Shown here piece by piece: positions 22,517 through 33,429 of a stretch of DNA of 64,000 nt; within the stretch, counting starts at the first letter, position 1, and every line of letters begins with the position of its first letter. The translations under genes and the position numbers were made by a program. The notes under the pieces were generated by a model. The model was given only the letters and a program-made list of their open reading frames with translations. It was not told the DNA's origin and did no database searches. The DNA is from CAWHXG01 sp963833235 (GTDB lineage Bacteria > Pseudomonadota > Alphaproteobacteria > Rhodobacterales > Rhodobacteraceae): NCBI GenBank assembly GCA_963833235.1, contig CAWHXG010000002.1, forward strand, positions 1-64,000. Direction: 5' to 3'.

Positions 22517-24125
22517 ATGCGCAACCTCACCCTCCGTTCCGCCCTGCTGGCCAGCACGCTGCTGGCCTTCGGCGCCGGAGCCGCGACCGCCCAGACCTAT
22601 GTCCGCGGCAACGACGGCGATCCCGAGACGCTGGACCAGCACAAGACCTCGACTGTCGTCGAGGCGAACCTGCTGCGCGACCTCTACGAGGGGCTGGTGA
22701 TCTACGATTCCAAGGCGCAGGTCGATGCCCGGCGTCGCGACCGAGCTGGGAAGACAGTCGAGGATGGCACTGTCTACACGTTCACTCTGCGCGACGATGC
22801 GCACGTGGTCCAACGGCGATCCGGTGGTGGCGGGCGACTTCGTCTACTCGCTGCGCCGCATCATGGACCCGGCGACCGGCGCGAAATACGCCAACATCCT
22901 CTACCCGATCAAGAATGCCGAGGCGATCAACAAGGGTGAGATGGAGCCGGCGAGCTCGGCGTGAAGGCGATCGACGACCAGACGCTCGAGATCACGCTGG
23001 AGCCGCCGACGCCGTACTTCCTCGAGCTTCTGACGCACCAGACCGGCCTGCCGGTGCATCCCGCCTCGGTCGAGGAGTTCGGCGCCGACTTCGTGCAGCC
23101 CGAGAACATGGTGACCAACGGCGCCTACACGCTGGAGAGCTTCACGCTCGAACGACAAGATCGTGCTGGAGAAGAACCCCGAGTTCCACGCCGCGGACGA
23201 AGTGACGCATCGAGACGGTGGAGTACCTGCCGTTCGAGGACCGCGCCACCTGCGTGCGCCGCTTCGAGGCCGGCGAGATCCATTCCTGCTCGGACCTGCC
23301 GGCCGAGCAGATCGACCACCTGCAGCGAGGACTCGGCGATGCGGTGCGCATCGCGCCCTATCTCGGCACCTACTATTACGCCGTCAACACCGCGCGAGAG
23401 CCGCTTCGACGACCCGAATGTCCGCCAGGCGCTCTCGATGGTGATCGACCGCGAATTCCTGGCCGACGAGATCTGGGCGGGCACGATGCTGCCCGGCCTA
23501 CAGCCTCGTGCCGCCGGGCATCGGCAACTATGTGGACGACGCGCCGACGCTTCGACTATGCCGACATGTCCATGCTCGACCGCGAGGATATGGCCATCGC
23601 GCTGATGGAGGAGGCCGGCTACGGCCCCGACAATCCGCTGCAGCGTCGAGATCTCCTACAACACCTCCGAGAACCACCAGAACGACCGCCACCGCCATCG
23701 CCGACATGTGGTCGGTCCGCTCGGGGTCGAGGTCGACGTACAACGTGCGCGACCTCTCGGCCCACTACGCCATGCTGCGCGACGAGAAGGATCTCACGAC
23801 GTGGCGCGCGCCGGCTGGATCGGCGACTATTCCGATCCGCAGAACTTCCTGTTCCTCGAATCGAGTCCGACAATCCGGGCTTCAACTACGGCAACTACAA
23901 CAACCCGGACTACGACGCCCTGATGGACGAGGCGGCGGCCGAAACCGATCTCGCCGAGCGCGCCGAAATCCTCGCCGAAGCGGAGCGGATGTTCCTGCGC
24001 GACGTGCCGCAGATCCCGCTGCTCTACTATTCCTCGCACGGCCTGGTGTCGCCGACAGCCTGCAGGGCTGGGAGGACAACATCCAGAACGTCCACCCGAC
24101 CCGCTTCCTGAGCATCGACGGCTAG
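22517..24125 (+). CDS. oppA: Oligopeptide ABC transporter substrate-binding protein OppA (frame heavily interrupted)
   Basis: SBP_bac_5-family periplasmic receptor, about 530 residues after repair. Residues 1-25 form a Sec signal (LLASTLLAFGAGAATAQ). Recognisable blocks are GDPETLDQHKTS, SNGDPVVAGDFVYSLRR, FDDPNVRQALSMVIDREF and NPGFNYGNYNNPDYDALM. About fifteen single-base lesions occur. Those I could reconstruct are either a lost third base (for example an Ala codon near 22951) or two synonymous third bases in a row (GTCG at 22721-22724, GCGC at 22799-22802). First gene of an opp operon; peptides are the probable substrate. Confidence 0.85.
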
Positions 24126-24188
24126 AGCTCGGCATCGCGCGGTCCGGCGCACCCGCGCCGGCGCCCCTCCAGCGGGCGTTGCCATCCG

Positions 24189-25118
24189 ATGCTGTCCTAC
24201 GCCTGCGGCGCCTGCTGGGCGCTATCCCCACCCTCTTCTTCATCATCACCGGCGCGTTCTTCCTGATGCGCGTGGCCCCCGGCGGCCCGTTCGATCAGGA
24301 GCGCACGCTGGAGGCGACGGTGATGGCGAACCTCAACGCGGCCTTCGGCCTCGACGAGCCGCTGTGGCAGCAGTACCTCATCTATCTCGGCAACCTTGTC
24401 GCGCGGCGATATGGGGCCGAGCTTCATCTACCGCGACTTCACGGTGCACGAGCTTCTCGGCGGCGGGCCTGCCGGTCTCGATGACAGCTCGGCGGCTGGC
24501 GCTGGCCCTGGCGCTGGTCGTGGGCGGGGTGCTGGGCGTGTCGCGGCGCTGCGACCAGAACTCGGCGGTCGACTACGCCGTGATCGCCGTGGCGACCTTC
24601 GGCATCACCGTGCCCAACTTCGTGGTGGCGCCCGGTGCTGCTCGCTGATCTTCGGCGGTGTGGCTCGACGTGCTGCCGGCGGGCGGCTGGAACGGCTGGC
24701 AACCCGGCCACATGGTGCTGCCGGTGATCGCGCTGGCCCTGCCGCAGGTCGCGGTGGTCGCGCGCCTGATCCGCGGCTCGATGATCGAGGCGCTGCGCTC
24801 CGATCATGTGCGCACCGCCCGCGCCTACGGCCTGCCCGACGCGGATGATCGTGATCACCCACGCGCTGCGCGCGGCCTGCCTGCCGGCGGTCAGCTATCT
24901 CGGTCCGGCGGCGGCGGCGCTCCTCACCGGCTCGATCGTGGTGGAGCAGATCTTCGGCATGCCCGGCATCGGCCGCTACTTCGTCGCAGGGCGCGCTCAA
25001 CCGCGACTACACGCTGGTGATGGGCACGGTGGTGGTGGTCGCCGTCTTCGTGGTGATCTTCAACCTGATCGTCGATCTCCTCTACGCGGTGCTCGACCCG
25101 CGCGTGCGCTATGACTGA
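24189..25118 (+). CDS. oppB: Oligopeptide ABC transporter permease OppB (frame heavily interrupted)
   Basis: Inner-membrane permease, about 306 residues after repair. It has the OppB/DppB N-terminus (RRLLGAIPTLFFIITGAFF), the GLDEPLWQQYLIYLGNL loop and the C-terminal EQIFGMPGIGRYFV motif. About a dozen frame breaks, beginning at the fifth codon; each I reconstructed fits a lost or doubled wobble base. It follows oppA by 63 bases and precedes oppC by 10. Confidence 0.85.
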
Positions 25119-25128
25119 GGGGCCGCCC

Positions 25129-26281
25129 ATGACCACGATCCCCGATCCCGCCGCCCTCCCCGCCACGGGCGGCGCCAGCCGCTCGCTGTGGCAGACCGCC
25201 TGCTGCGGCTCCGGCGCAACAAGGCGGCGCATGGCGCTCCATCGTCGTCCTCGTGCTCTATGATCCTCGCCGGCATCTTCGGCCCGGCGCTTCGCGCCGC
25301 ATCGACTACGACCGGGTCTATCCCGACTATCGTGAAGGTCCCCGCCAGCCTCGAGGCCTATCCGCGCGCCGACGACGTGGTGCCCGGCGGCCGAAAGCGC
25401 GCTGCGCCGCGCGCGGCTCGAGGCCATCGAAGCGTCGAGCTCGACGGCGAGATCCTGCGCCTCACCGTCACGTCCGCAGCGGCGAGATCGACCCGCGCGT
25501 CACGCGCTATCTCGACCGCTCCGACCTCTTCTCCGACGCCCGCATCGTCGAGACGTCGGCGGATGGCACGCGAGCGCCGTGATGCAGGCCGACGTGGCGC
25601 GCTACTACTTCTCTTCGGCACCGACGCCAACGGCCGCGACCTGTTGCAGCCGCATCCTGATCTCCCTGCGCGTCTCGCTGATGATCGGCGCGCTGGCCAC
25701 GGGCGTCGCGCTGGTCGATCGGCGTGCTCTACGGCGCGACGGCGGGCTTCGTCGGCGGCGCGGTCGACAACGTCATGATGCGCATCGTCGACGTCCTCTA
25801 TTCGCTGCCGTTCATCTTCTTCGTGATCCTGCTGGTGGTGTTCTTCGGGCGCAACGTGGTGCTGATGTTCATCGCCGTGGGGCTGGTGGAATGGCTCGAC
25901 ATGGCGCGCATCGTGCGCGGGCAGACGCTGTCAGCCTGCGCCGCCGCGAATTCGTCCAGGCGGCCGAGGCGCTCGGGCGTTCGCGCCGGCGCGCATCCTG
26001 CGGCGGCACATCATCCCCAACACGCTGGGCCCGGTGATCGTCTACATGACGCTGCTGATCCCCAAGGTGATCCTGCTGGAGAGCTTCCTGAGCTTCCTCG
26101 GCCTCGGGCGTGCAGGAGCCGCTGACCTCCCTCGGCGTGCTGATCTCGGAGGGCGCGCAAGAACATGCAGGGCGCGCCGTACATGCTGATCTACCCCTCC
26201 CTCGCGCTCACCGTCCTGCTCTTCGCGCTCAACTTCCTCGGCGACGGCCTGCGCGATGCGCTCGACCCGAAGGACCGCTGA
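25129..26281 (+). CDS. oppC: Oligopeptide ABC transporter permease OppC (frame heavily interrupted)
   Basis: Permease partner of OppB, about 380 residues after repair. It is longer than usual because a roughly 100-residue hydrophilic insert follows the first helix (around DRVYPDY to ADVARYYF). The core carries GTDANGRDL, RIVDVLYSLPFIFFVILL, the EAA loop (EFVQAAEALG) and the end LNFLGDGLRDALDPKDR. Nearly twenty lesions, resolvable as lost or doubled synonymous third bases. The insert resembles that of YejE-type permeases. Confidence 0.83.
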
Positions 26282-26290
26282 ATGCCGGGG

Positions 26291-26707
26291 TCAGCCACGC
26301 CCGAGGATCGCCAGCGTCGCCTCGTCCTGCCTGCCGCCATACCAGCGGGCCAGGGCCTCGCGGAAGGGCGCGGGGTCGCCGGCCGCCTGGGCGAACAGCG
26401 TCATCGAGGACCGGAACTTGACCGCGTCGATCCCGCCGAAAAGCGCCTCCGCACTGGCTGCGGGCGACCGCATGGCCAGCCGGGTCGCTTCCTGCAGGCG
26501 CGGCCCCAGCAGGTCATGCGCCAGATAGGCCCGGGCCTCCTTCGGCGAGGGTATCGCATAACGCTGCGCCATCTCGCTCCGGCCCAGCCCGGCGATCTGC
26601 GGAAACACGAACCACATCCAGTGGCTGCGTTTCCGCCCCGCCGAAAGCTCGGCCGTCACCGCCCGCCAGACCGGGTCCTGCGCCTCGACGAACCGTTGCA
26701 GATCCAT
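26291..26707 (-). CDS. DUF1810 family protein, antisense inside the opp operon
   Basis: A 138-residue soluble protein with the DUF1810 signature: DLQRFVEAQDPVW at the start, then KRSHWMWFVFPQIAGLGRS and AYLAHDLLGPRL. The biochemical role of the family is unknown. It lies on the opposite strand in the gap between oppC and the oppDF ATPase gene, so transcription through the opp operon produces RNA antisense to it. The frame is clean, although its neighbours carry many lesions. Confidence 0.9.
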   Translation of the reverse strand: MDLQRFVEAQDPVWRAVTAELSAGRKRSHWMWFVFPQIAGLGRSEMAQRYAIPSPKEARAYLAHDLLGPRLQEATRLAMRSPAASAEALFGGIDAVKFRSSMTLFAQAAGDPAPFREALARWYGGRQDEATLAILGRG

Positions 26708-26733
26708 GCTATCCCCCGACGGAGTTCCCGGCG

Positions 26734-28382
<1,649 letters not shown>

Positions 28383-28389
28383 GGGAGAG

Positions 28390-29706
28390 TCATACTTGCT
28401 CGTTGTTCCGTCGATATAGCATTGTCTGCATAGCATCCTTTATATCTTGGTCGGTCACACTACTGGCCAGAAGATCTTTGGCCCCTTCAGAAAGGTCCAA
28501 AAATGGACCTTCCCTGAAACTTTCGAAATTTTTCGATCCATCCGATGGAAAAAGAGAAGCTTCGCCGCTGGCAATCGCATGCATAGTCTCTTCAGGTGTG
28601 TGTTCTGAGAAAGTAAAACGACCTAACACGTCAGAAAACGCAATAAGCTGACTCCAACCGCAGATCTTTGCATTTCTTTCCTTCCAATCAAACGATTGTG
28701 AAGGCGGCTGAGCAAGCACGGTTAGGTTATCATGCCTTCTGTCAAAATAGGTTGTAAATTTCGGCTCCTCGGTCAGGTGCATGCGGGTTGCAATTAGATC
28801 TCCGAACAACTCTCTTGACTGAAGTACACTAACTTCTTCAGGTACTCTGTTGAGCTTCTCTTTCAACATCCATATCCCGGAACCCTGATCGGCAAGCGAT
28901 GCAATCATGCATGTTTCCTTTATGCGAATATAAATGGTTCGCGTGAGCCAGTGATCCTTAAAGTCATAGCTGCCGTGTCGCGAATAATCTGGGACCTTCT
29001 TTATAATTAACGAACCGCAGACAGGGCCAACGTATGTTACGTTGAACAGCCTTGCCCTCACAACGCAGAATAAATGATGAAAAAGCCATAGCGCATAGCC
29101 TTCCCCAATCAAATCATCCGGCAGTCTATGATCAAGATTCTCACGAAATTCACAGTCTTTAAGGTGGATCTTGAGGAAAATCAGTGAAAGCCATATAGAA
29201 AGATCAAGTTTTCGCCCTTCATCTGCGATGAAACTTACCAAGGAATCGTAGCCACCGAGAAATGCCTCGGATATACTCTTCTCTAGTGTACGCCCCAAAA
29301 AAGAATTACAGTTTTCGCAGCATCTAATCTTATAGCGGCTGTATGGAATTTCTTGCCCGCTTGGAAGCACTATCGACTTATCATGTATACCTGCACACCT
29401 CAGCACCCAGTCCGGGACAATATGCTCTTTGGTAAGACGATCTTCTCCGCTAAACCTTCCGCACAAGAAGCAGTTGCGGCCGAAAGCGACATTATCTATA
29501 AAATCATTCGTATTGATGTAGAGAAAATCTCCATTTGGCATCAGCAGGCTGTTATCTCCTGTGAAATAGGAACCTCCCTCCTCAAACTTCCTGCCAGGAC
29601 AACTATCTGGATCACGCAAGTCATCAGGCGCATATGGCCTACTTACTTGAGGCCATGAAGGTAAGGTAAGTCTGAAGTAGCTTGCGTTCATGCCTATCGC
29701 CATCAT
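28390..29706 (-). CDS. HNH-like (treble-clef) protein on an AT-rich insert, unknown function
   Basis: A roughly 438-residue protein with far lower GC and different codon use from everything around it, so probably acquired horizontally. Near residues 78-140 it has CFLCG, then KEHIVPDW, then CCENCNSFLG, the spacing expected of an HNH_5-like zinc treble clef. The rest (about 150-438) is unrecognised, mixed alpha/beta, with many aromatic residues. Start is uncertain: GTG 29709, ATG 29706/29703 or ATG 29691 are all close. It is alone, flanked by the 3' ends of oppDF and the transglutaminase gene. A nuclease role, possibly in phage defence, is an inference. Confidence 0.7.
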   Translation of the reverse strand: MMAIGMNASYFRLTLPSWPQVSRPYAPDDLRDPDSCPGRKFEEGGSYFTGDNSLLMPNGDFLYINTNDFIDNVAFGRNCFLCGRFSGEDRLTKEHIVPDWVLRCAGIHDKSIVLPSGQEIPYSRYKIRCCENCNSFLGRTLEKSISEAFLGGYDSLVSFIADEGRKLDLSIWLSLIFLKIHLKDCEFRENLDHRLPDDLIGEGYALWLFHHLFCVVRARLFNVTYVGPVCGSLIIKKVPDYSRHGSYDFKDHWLTRTIYIRIKETCMIASLADQGSGIWMLKEKLNRVPEEVSVLQSRELFGDLIATRMHLTEEPKFTTYFDRRHDNLTVLAQPPSQSFDWKERNAKICGWSQLIAFSDVLGRFTFSEHTPEETMHAIASGEASLFPSDGSKNFESFREGPFLDLSEGAKDLLASSVTDQDIKDAMQTMLYRRNNEQV

Positions 29707-29847
29707 CACTCAGAGCATTTAGTAGAAATTAGAGAATCTAATCTACTTACTCACAGATCGTGCAAAAAAATGATAAAATCAAGATTTTATTGAAAGATTG
29801 GGTGAGATACTCAGAAAAAAGTTCACATTGAATTTATTATCTGCCCC

Positions 29848-30726
29848 CTACCCCACAACCTCCATATCCACCGAATGCCCCGCCTTCGCGCGCCCCGCCG
29901 TACGCGTCGTTCCGCGCAGCGGCGACACGTCCGCGTAGTCGCGCCCGTAGGCCACCACCACGTGATCCGCCCCCGCGAACACCGCGTTGGTGGGGTCGTA
30001 TTCCACCCATCCTGCCTCCACCCCGCACCAGGCACGCACCCAGGCATGCATCGCGTCGGCCCCCACCAGCCGGGCGCGGCCGGGGGGCGGGCGGGTCCGC
30101 AGGAAGCCGCTCACGTAGCCCGCAGGCACGCCGATGCCGCGCAGCCCCGCGATCATGATGTGGGTGAAGTCCTGGCAGACGCCGCGCCGCGCCGCGAAGG
30201 CCTCCGCCAGCGGCGTTCCGGCATCGGTGGCCTTCGCGTCGAACGTCATGTCGCGGTGCAGCGCGAGGCCAAGCGCCTCCACCGCCGCCACCGCCGTGCC
30301 GGTGCCGGCGGCGGCGGCGCGCGCATGTTCCGTCACGCCCGGGTCCGGCCGCACCCGCGGCGAGGCGCCCGCCATGTGCAGGGGGCTCTCGGGCCCCAGG
30401 TCGCGAAGGGCGTCCAGTTCCTCGAGCAGGCGCGGCAGCGGCGGCGAGATGTCCAGCTCCGCCAGGGCCTCGGCCACCTCCACCCGCGCCGTCATCTCGA
30501 CCCGCAGCGCCTTCGCCGCCCGGTCCAGCCCCGCCTCGATCACCCGGTTGCCGAAGAAATCCCTGATCTCGCGCCGGTCCGCCGGCGCCGGCGCCAGCTG
30601 CACCGCGCAATCCAGCACCTTCTGCCGCGCGCCCAGATCCCGCGGCGACACCCGCACGATCTGCGGGCCCAAGAGCGTCGGCGCCCCGTAGGCATAGTCC
30701 AGCACCAGCCGGATGTCATAGCGCAA
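29848..30726 (-). CDS. Transglutaminase-like protein (bacterial transglutaminase N + core)
   Basis: A 292-residue protein with an N-terminal beta-rich region starting RYDIRLVLDYAYG and a papain-like transglutaminase core. The triad is visible as Cys in RRGVCQDFTH, His in MHAWVRAW and Asp in VEYDPTNA. Such proteins act as peptidases or amide-bond exchangers and co-occur with COG2307/COG2308 genes, as here. A TTG start at 30726 is chosen because a G6 ribosome site lies six bases before it; the ATG further upstream would add a low-complexity extension. Confidence 0.85.
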   Translation of the reverse strand: MRYDIRLVLDYAYGAPTLLGPQIVRVSPRDLGARQKVLDCAVQLAPAPADRREIRDFFGNRVIEAGLDRAAKALRVEMTARVEVAEALAELDISPPLPRLLEELDALRDLGPESPLHMAGASPRVRPDPGVTEHARAAAAGTGTAVAAVEALGLALHRDMTFDAKATDAGTPLAEAFAARRGVCQDFTHIMIAGLRGIGVPAGYVSGFLRTRPPPGRARLVGADAMHAWVRAWCGVEAGWVEYDPTNAVFAGADHVVVAYGRDYADVSPLRGTTRTAGRAKAGHSVDMEVVG

Positions 30727-30939
30727 GGCCAGCCCCCCCCACGGTCGTTCCCGCACGGACGGCAGGCCCGGAACGCCACCCGTCACGGCCGGCCCCGCTG
30801 CGCCCGGCACCGGCCGAAGGCCAAGCCGCACGCGCCGCTACCGCCGATCCCGCATTGCTGGCAGGCCCCGATCGCCGCCAGGCCGGGCCGGGGCCCCACA
30901 CGTCCCCGCCCAAGGCCCCGGCCGAACGCGCCACGCTCC

Positions 30940-33424
30940 TCACCGCAGATACCGCGCCGTCAGCAGGTCCGACACGCGCCCCAGGTCGCCGCCCAGCCGC
31001 ACCAGCGCCGCCGCGTCCAGCTCCGCCGCGCGGCTCAGCTCCAGGTCCGTCTGCACCCGCATCACCGCGCGCAAGACGTCCGAGAGCGTGCCGCGCACCT
31101 CCGCCCCCGGCAGCCGCCCCACCAGCACCCGCATCCGGTTCAGCTGGTACAGCACCGCCCGCGGGTTGCGGCCGTCCAGCGCCAGAAGGTCCACCACCGT
31201 CTCCCGCGTCGTGGTCAGCGCGTAGCGGCGGCGATGGGTGATGCCGCTGTCGGCGTATTCCACCGCAAGGTCGAGCGCGCCAACCGGCGCCCCGGGCCGC
31301 GCGTATTCCGCCAGCACGCCCGCGGTGCCCGCCGCCCGCTCCAGCGCCCGCCCCAGGCTGAGGAACCGCCAGCCGGTGAAGCGGTACATGTTGTCCTGCA
31401 CCAGGCCCGAGAAGCCCGTCACCTGCCGCAGAAGCCCGCCGAGCGCGCGCGCCGTCTCGTCCGGCCCCGCCTCGCGCGCCGCCAGTGCCGCGGCGCCCTG
31501 CTGCAGGTCGGTCAGCGCCACCCAGCCATCGAGGCTGAAGCGGTCGCGCACCTGCGCGGCGCTGCGCACGGCCGCGGCGATGGTGCCCGCCAGCCCCTCC
31601 GGCATGGCGGGCGCCACCGCGATCCCGCCGCGCCGCAGCGTCGCCTCCACCGCGCGCAGAAGCGGCGCGTCCGGGTCCGCCGCCTCGCTCAGGCGCCGGT
31701 GATAGGCGCGCAGCAGCCGCATCTGCCCCTCGGCGCGCTCCACGTACCGGCCCAGCCAATAGAGGTTGTCGGCCGCGCGGCTCGGCAGCACGCCCAGCTC
31801 GGAACGCGGCGCGGCGGGGCGAACCGTCTCCACAAGGCTCGGCGCGCGGCCGGGGCTGGCGGGGTCGTCCATCACCCACACATCCGCCACCGACCCGCCC
31901 TGCTGCAGCGAAATCGCGGTGCTGTCAGCGCTCGCGCCGATCCGCGCGTAGCCCCCCGGCATCAGCTGCCAGCCGGCTTGCGTGCGCGCCGCGAAGAGCC
32001 GCAGCGCCATGGGCCGCGGCACCAGCCGGTCGCCCTCCAGCGCCGGGGTGGTCGAGAGGCGCACCGCCTCCTGCCCCACCAGCGAAGGCCCCTCGCGCTC
32101 TATCCACTCGGCCACGCTGGCGCCCGCCCGCCGCCGGAACTGGCCGCCCAGAACCGTCGCCTCGTCGATGTCGAAGGGCAGCCGCGTCGCCAGCGCCGAG
32201 CCGATCATCATCCGCCCCATCGCGGCAGTCACGTGGGCGCGCTCCTCGGCCTGCCCGCACCACCAGGTGGCGATGTTGGGCAGGGCCAGCGGCGCGCCCC
32301 GCAGCGCCCGCGCGATGGCGGGGACGAAGGCCAGCATCGCGCGCGTCTCCAGAACGCCCGAGCCGAGCGCGTTGACAAGGCTCACCCCCTGCCGCCGCAC
32401 GGCGCCCATCAGCCCCGGCGTGCCCAAGCGTGACGTTCTCGTCCAGCTCCAGCGGGTCGGCAAAGCCCGCGTCCAGGCGCCGCCACAGAACGCCAAGCGG
32501 CTGCAACCCGTCGACCGTGCGCACCAGCACCCGGCCCTGGCGCACCACCAGATCCTCGCCTTCCAGCAGGATGAAGCCCAAATAGCGCGCGATGTAGGCA
32601 TGCTCGAAATAGGCGTCGTTCAAGAGCCCCGGGGTCAGCACGCCGACGCGGCCGCGCGGCCCGCCCGTCTCGCTGCCCTCGTCGCCGGCATCGCCTCCCG
32701 CATCGGCGCCACCACCGCCAAGGCGCTCCAGCGTCTCGCGGAAGCCGGCAAAGAAGCCGCCCAGCCGGTGGACCTGCGTGTCGGCGAAGAATTCCGGCAT
32801 CGCGCGGCTCAGCGCCACCCGGTTCTCCACCGCAAAGCCCGCGCCGGACGGCGCCTGGGTCCGGTCGCCCAGCACCCACCAGTCGCCGTCCGGCCCGCGG
32901 CCCACCTCGAACGCCAGGAAATGCAGGAAATGCCCGCTCGCGGGGCGCACACCCACCATGGGCCGCAGCCATTCGGGCATCGACGCCACCAGGCTCGCGG
33001 GCAGGTGCCCCTCGGCCACCAGCCGCCCCGGCCCGTAGAGGTCGGCCACGATCTCCTCCAGAAGCTCGGCCCGCTCGGTCAGGCCGGCCGACAGGGTGCG
33101 CCAGTCCTCGTGGCCCAGGATCACCGGCACCGGGCTCAACGGCCACTCGCGCTCGCCCGGCGCGTCCTCGTCGTAGGCGCGGAAGAACACGCCGGCATCG
33201 CGCAGGTATTGCTGGGCCCGCTGGATGCGCGCCCGCCGCCCATCGGGGCCGTAGCCCTCGAACGCAGAGAGGAACGGCGCCCAGACCGGGCGGATCGCGC
33301 CGCCGGCGCCGATAAGCTCGTCTGCCGTGCCGGGCTCGGGGCGGTAATCGGCCAGCAGACCCGTCGGGTCCGGCGCCGCGGCCTCCCGCCCGCGCCCCCG
33401 GTCCCCGCTTTCGCGTTTCGCCAC
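30940..33424 (-). CDS. Circularly permuted ATP-grasp fused to alpha-E domain (one frame break)
   Basis: About 827 residues. The N-terminal 480 form a COG2308-type ATP-grasp (VWAPFLSAFEGYGPDG, VGVRPASGHFLHFLAFEVG, LTPGLLNDAYFEHAYIARYLG). The C-terminal 310 form an alpha-E domain (COG2307; SRAADNLYWLGRYVERAEGQ). The family is predicted to ligate amides onto peptides or metabolites. The break at 32425-32428 is a Leu codon with two synonymous third bases (CTTG). Start GTG 33424, five bases after the upstream stop. It lies between the DUF2126 protein and the stand-alone transglutaminase. Confidence 0.85.
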
Positions 33425-33429
33425 CCGCG

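Noticed and set aside
22517..26281. Opp operon as decaying pseudogenes
   Set aside because: Protein blocks between lesions are fully conserved with normal codon bias and lesions are confined to wobble sites; real decay would also show missense and larger deletions.
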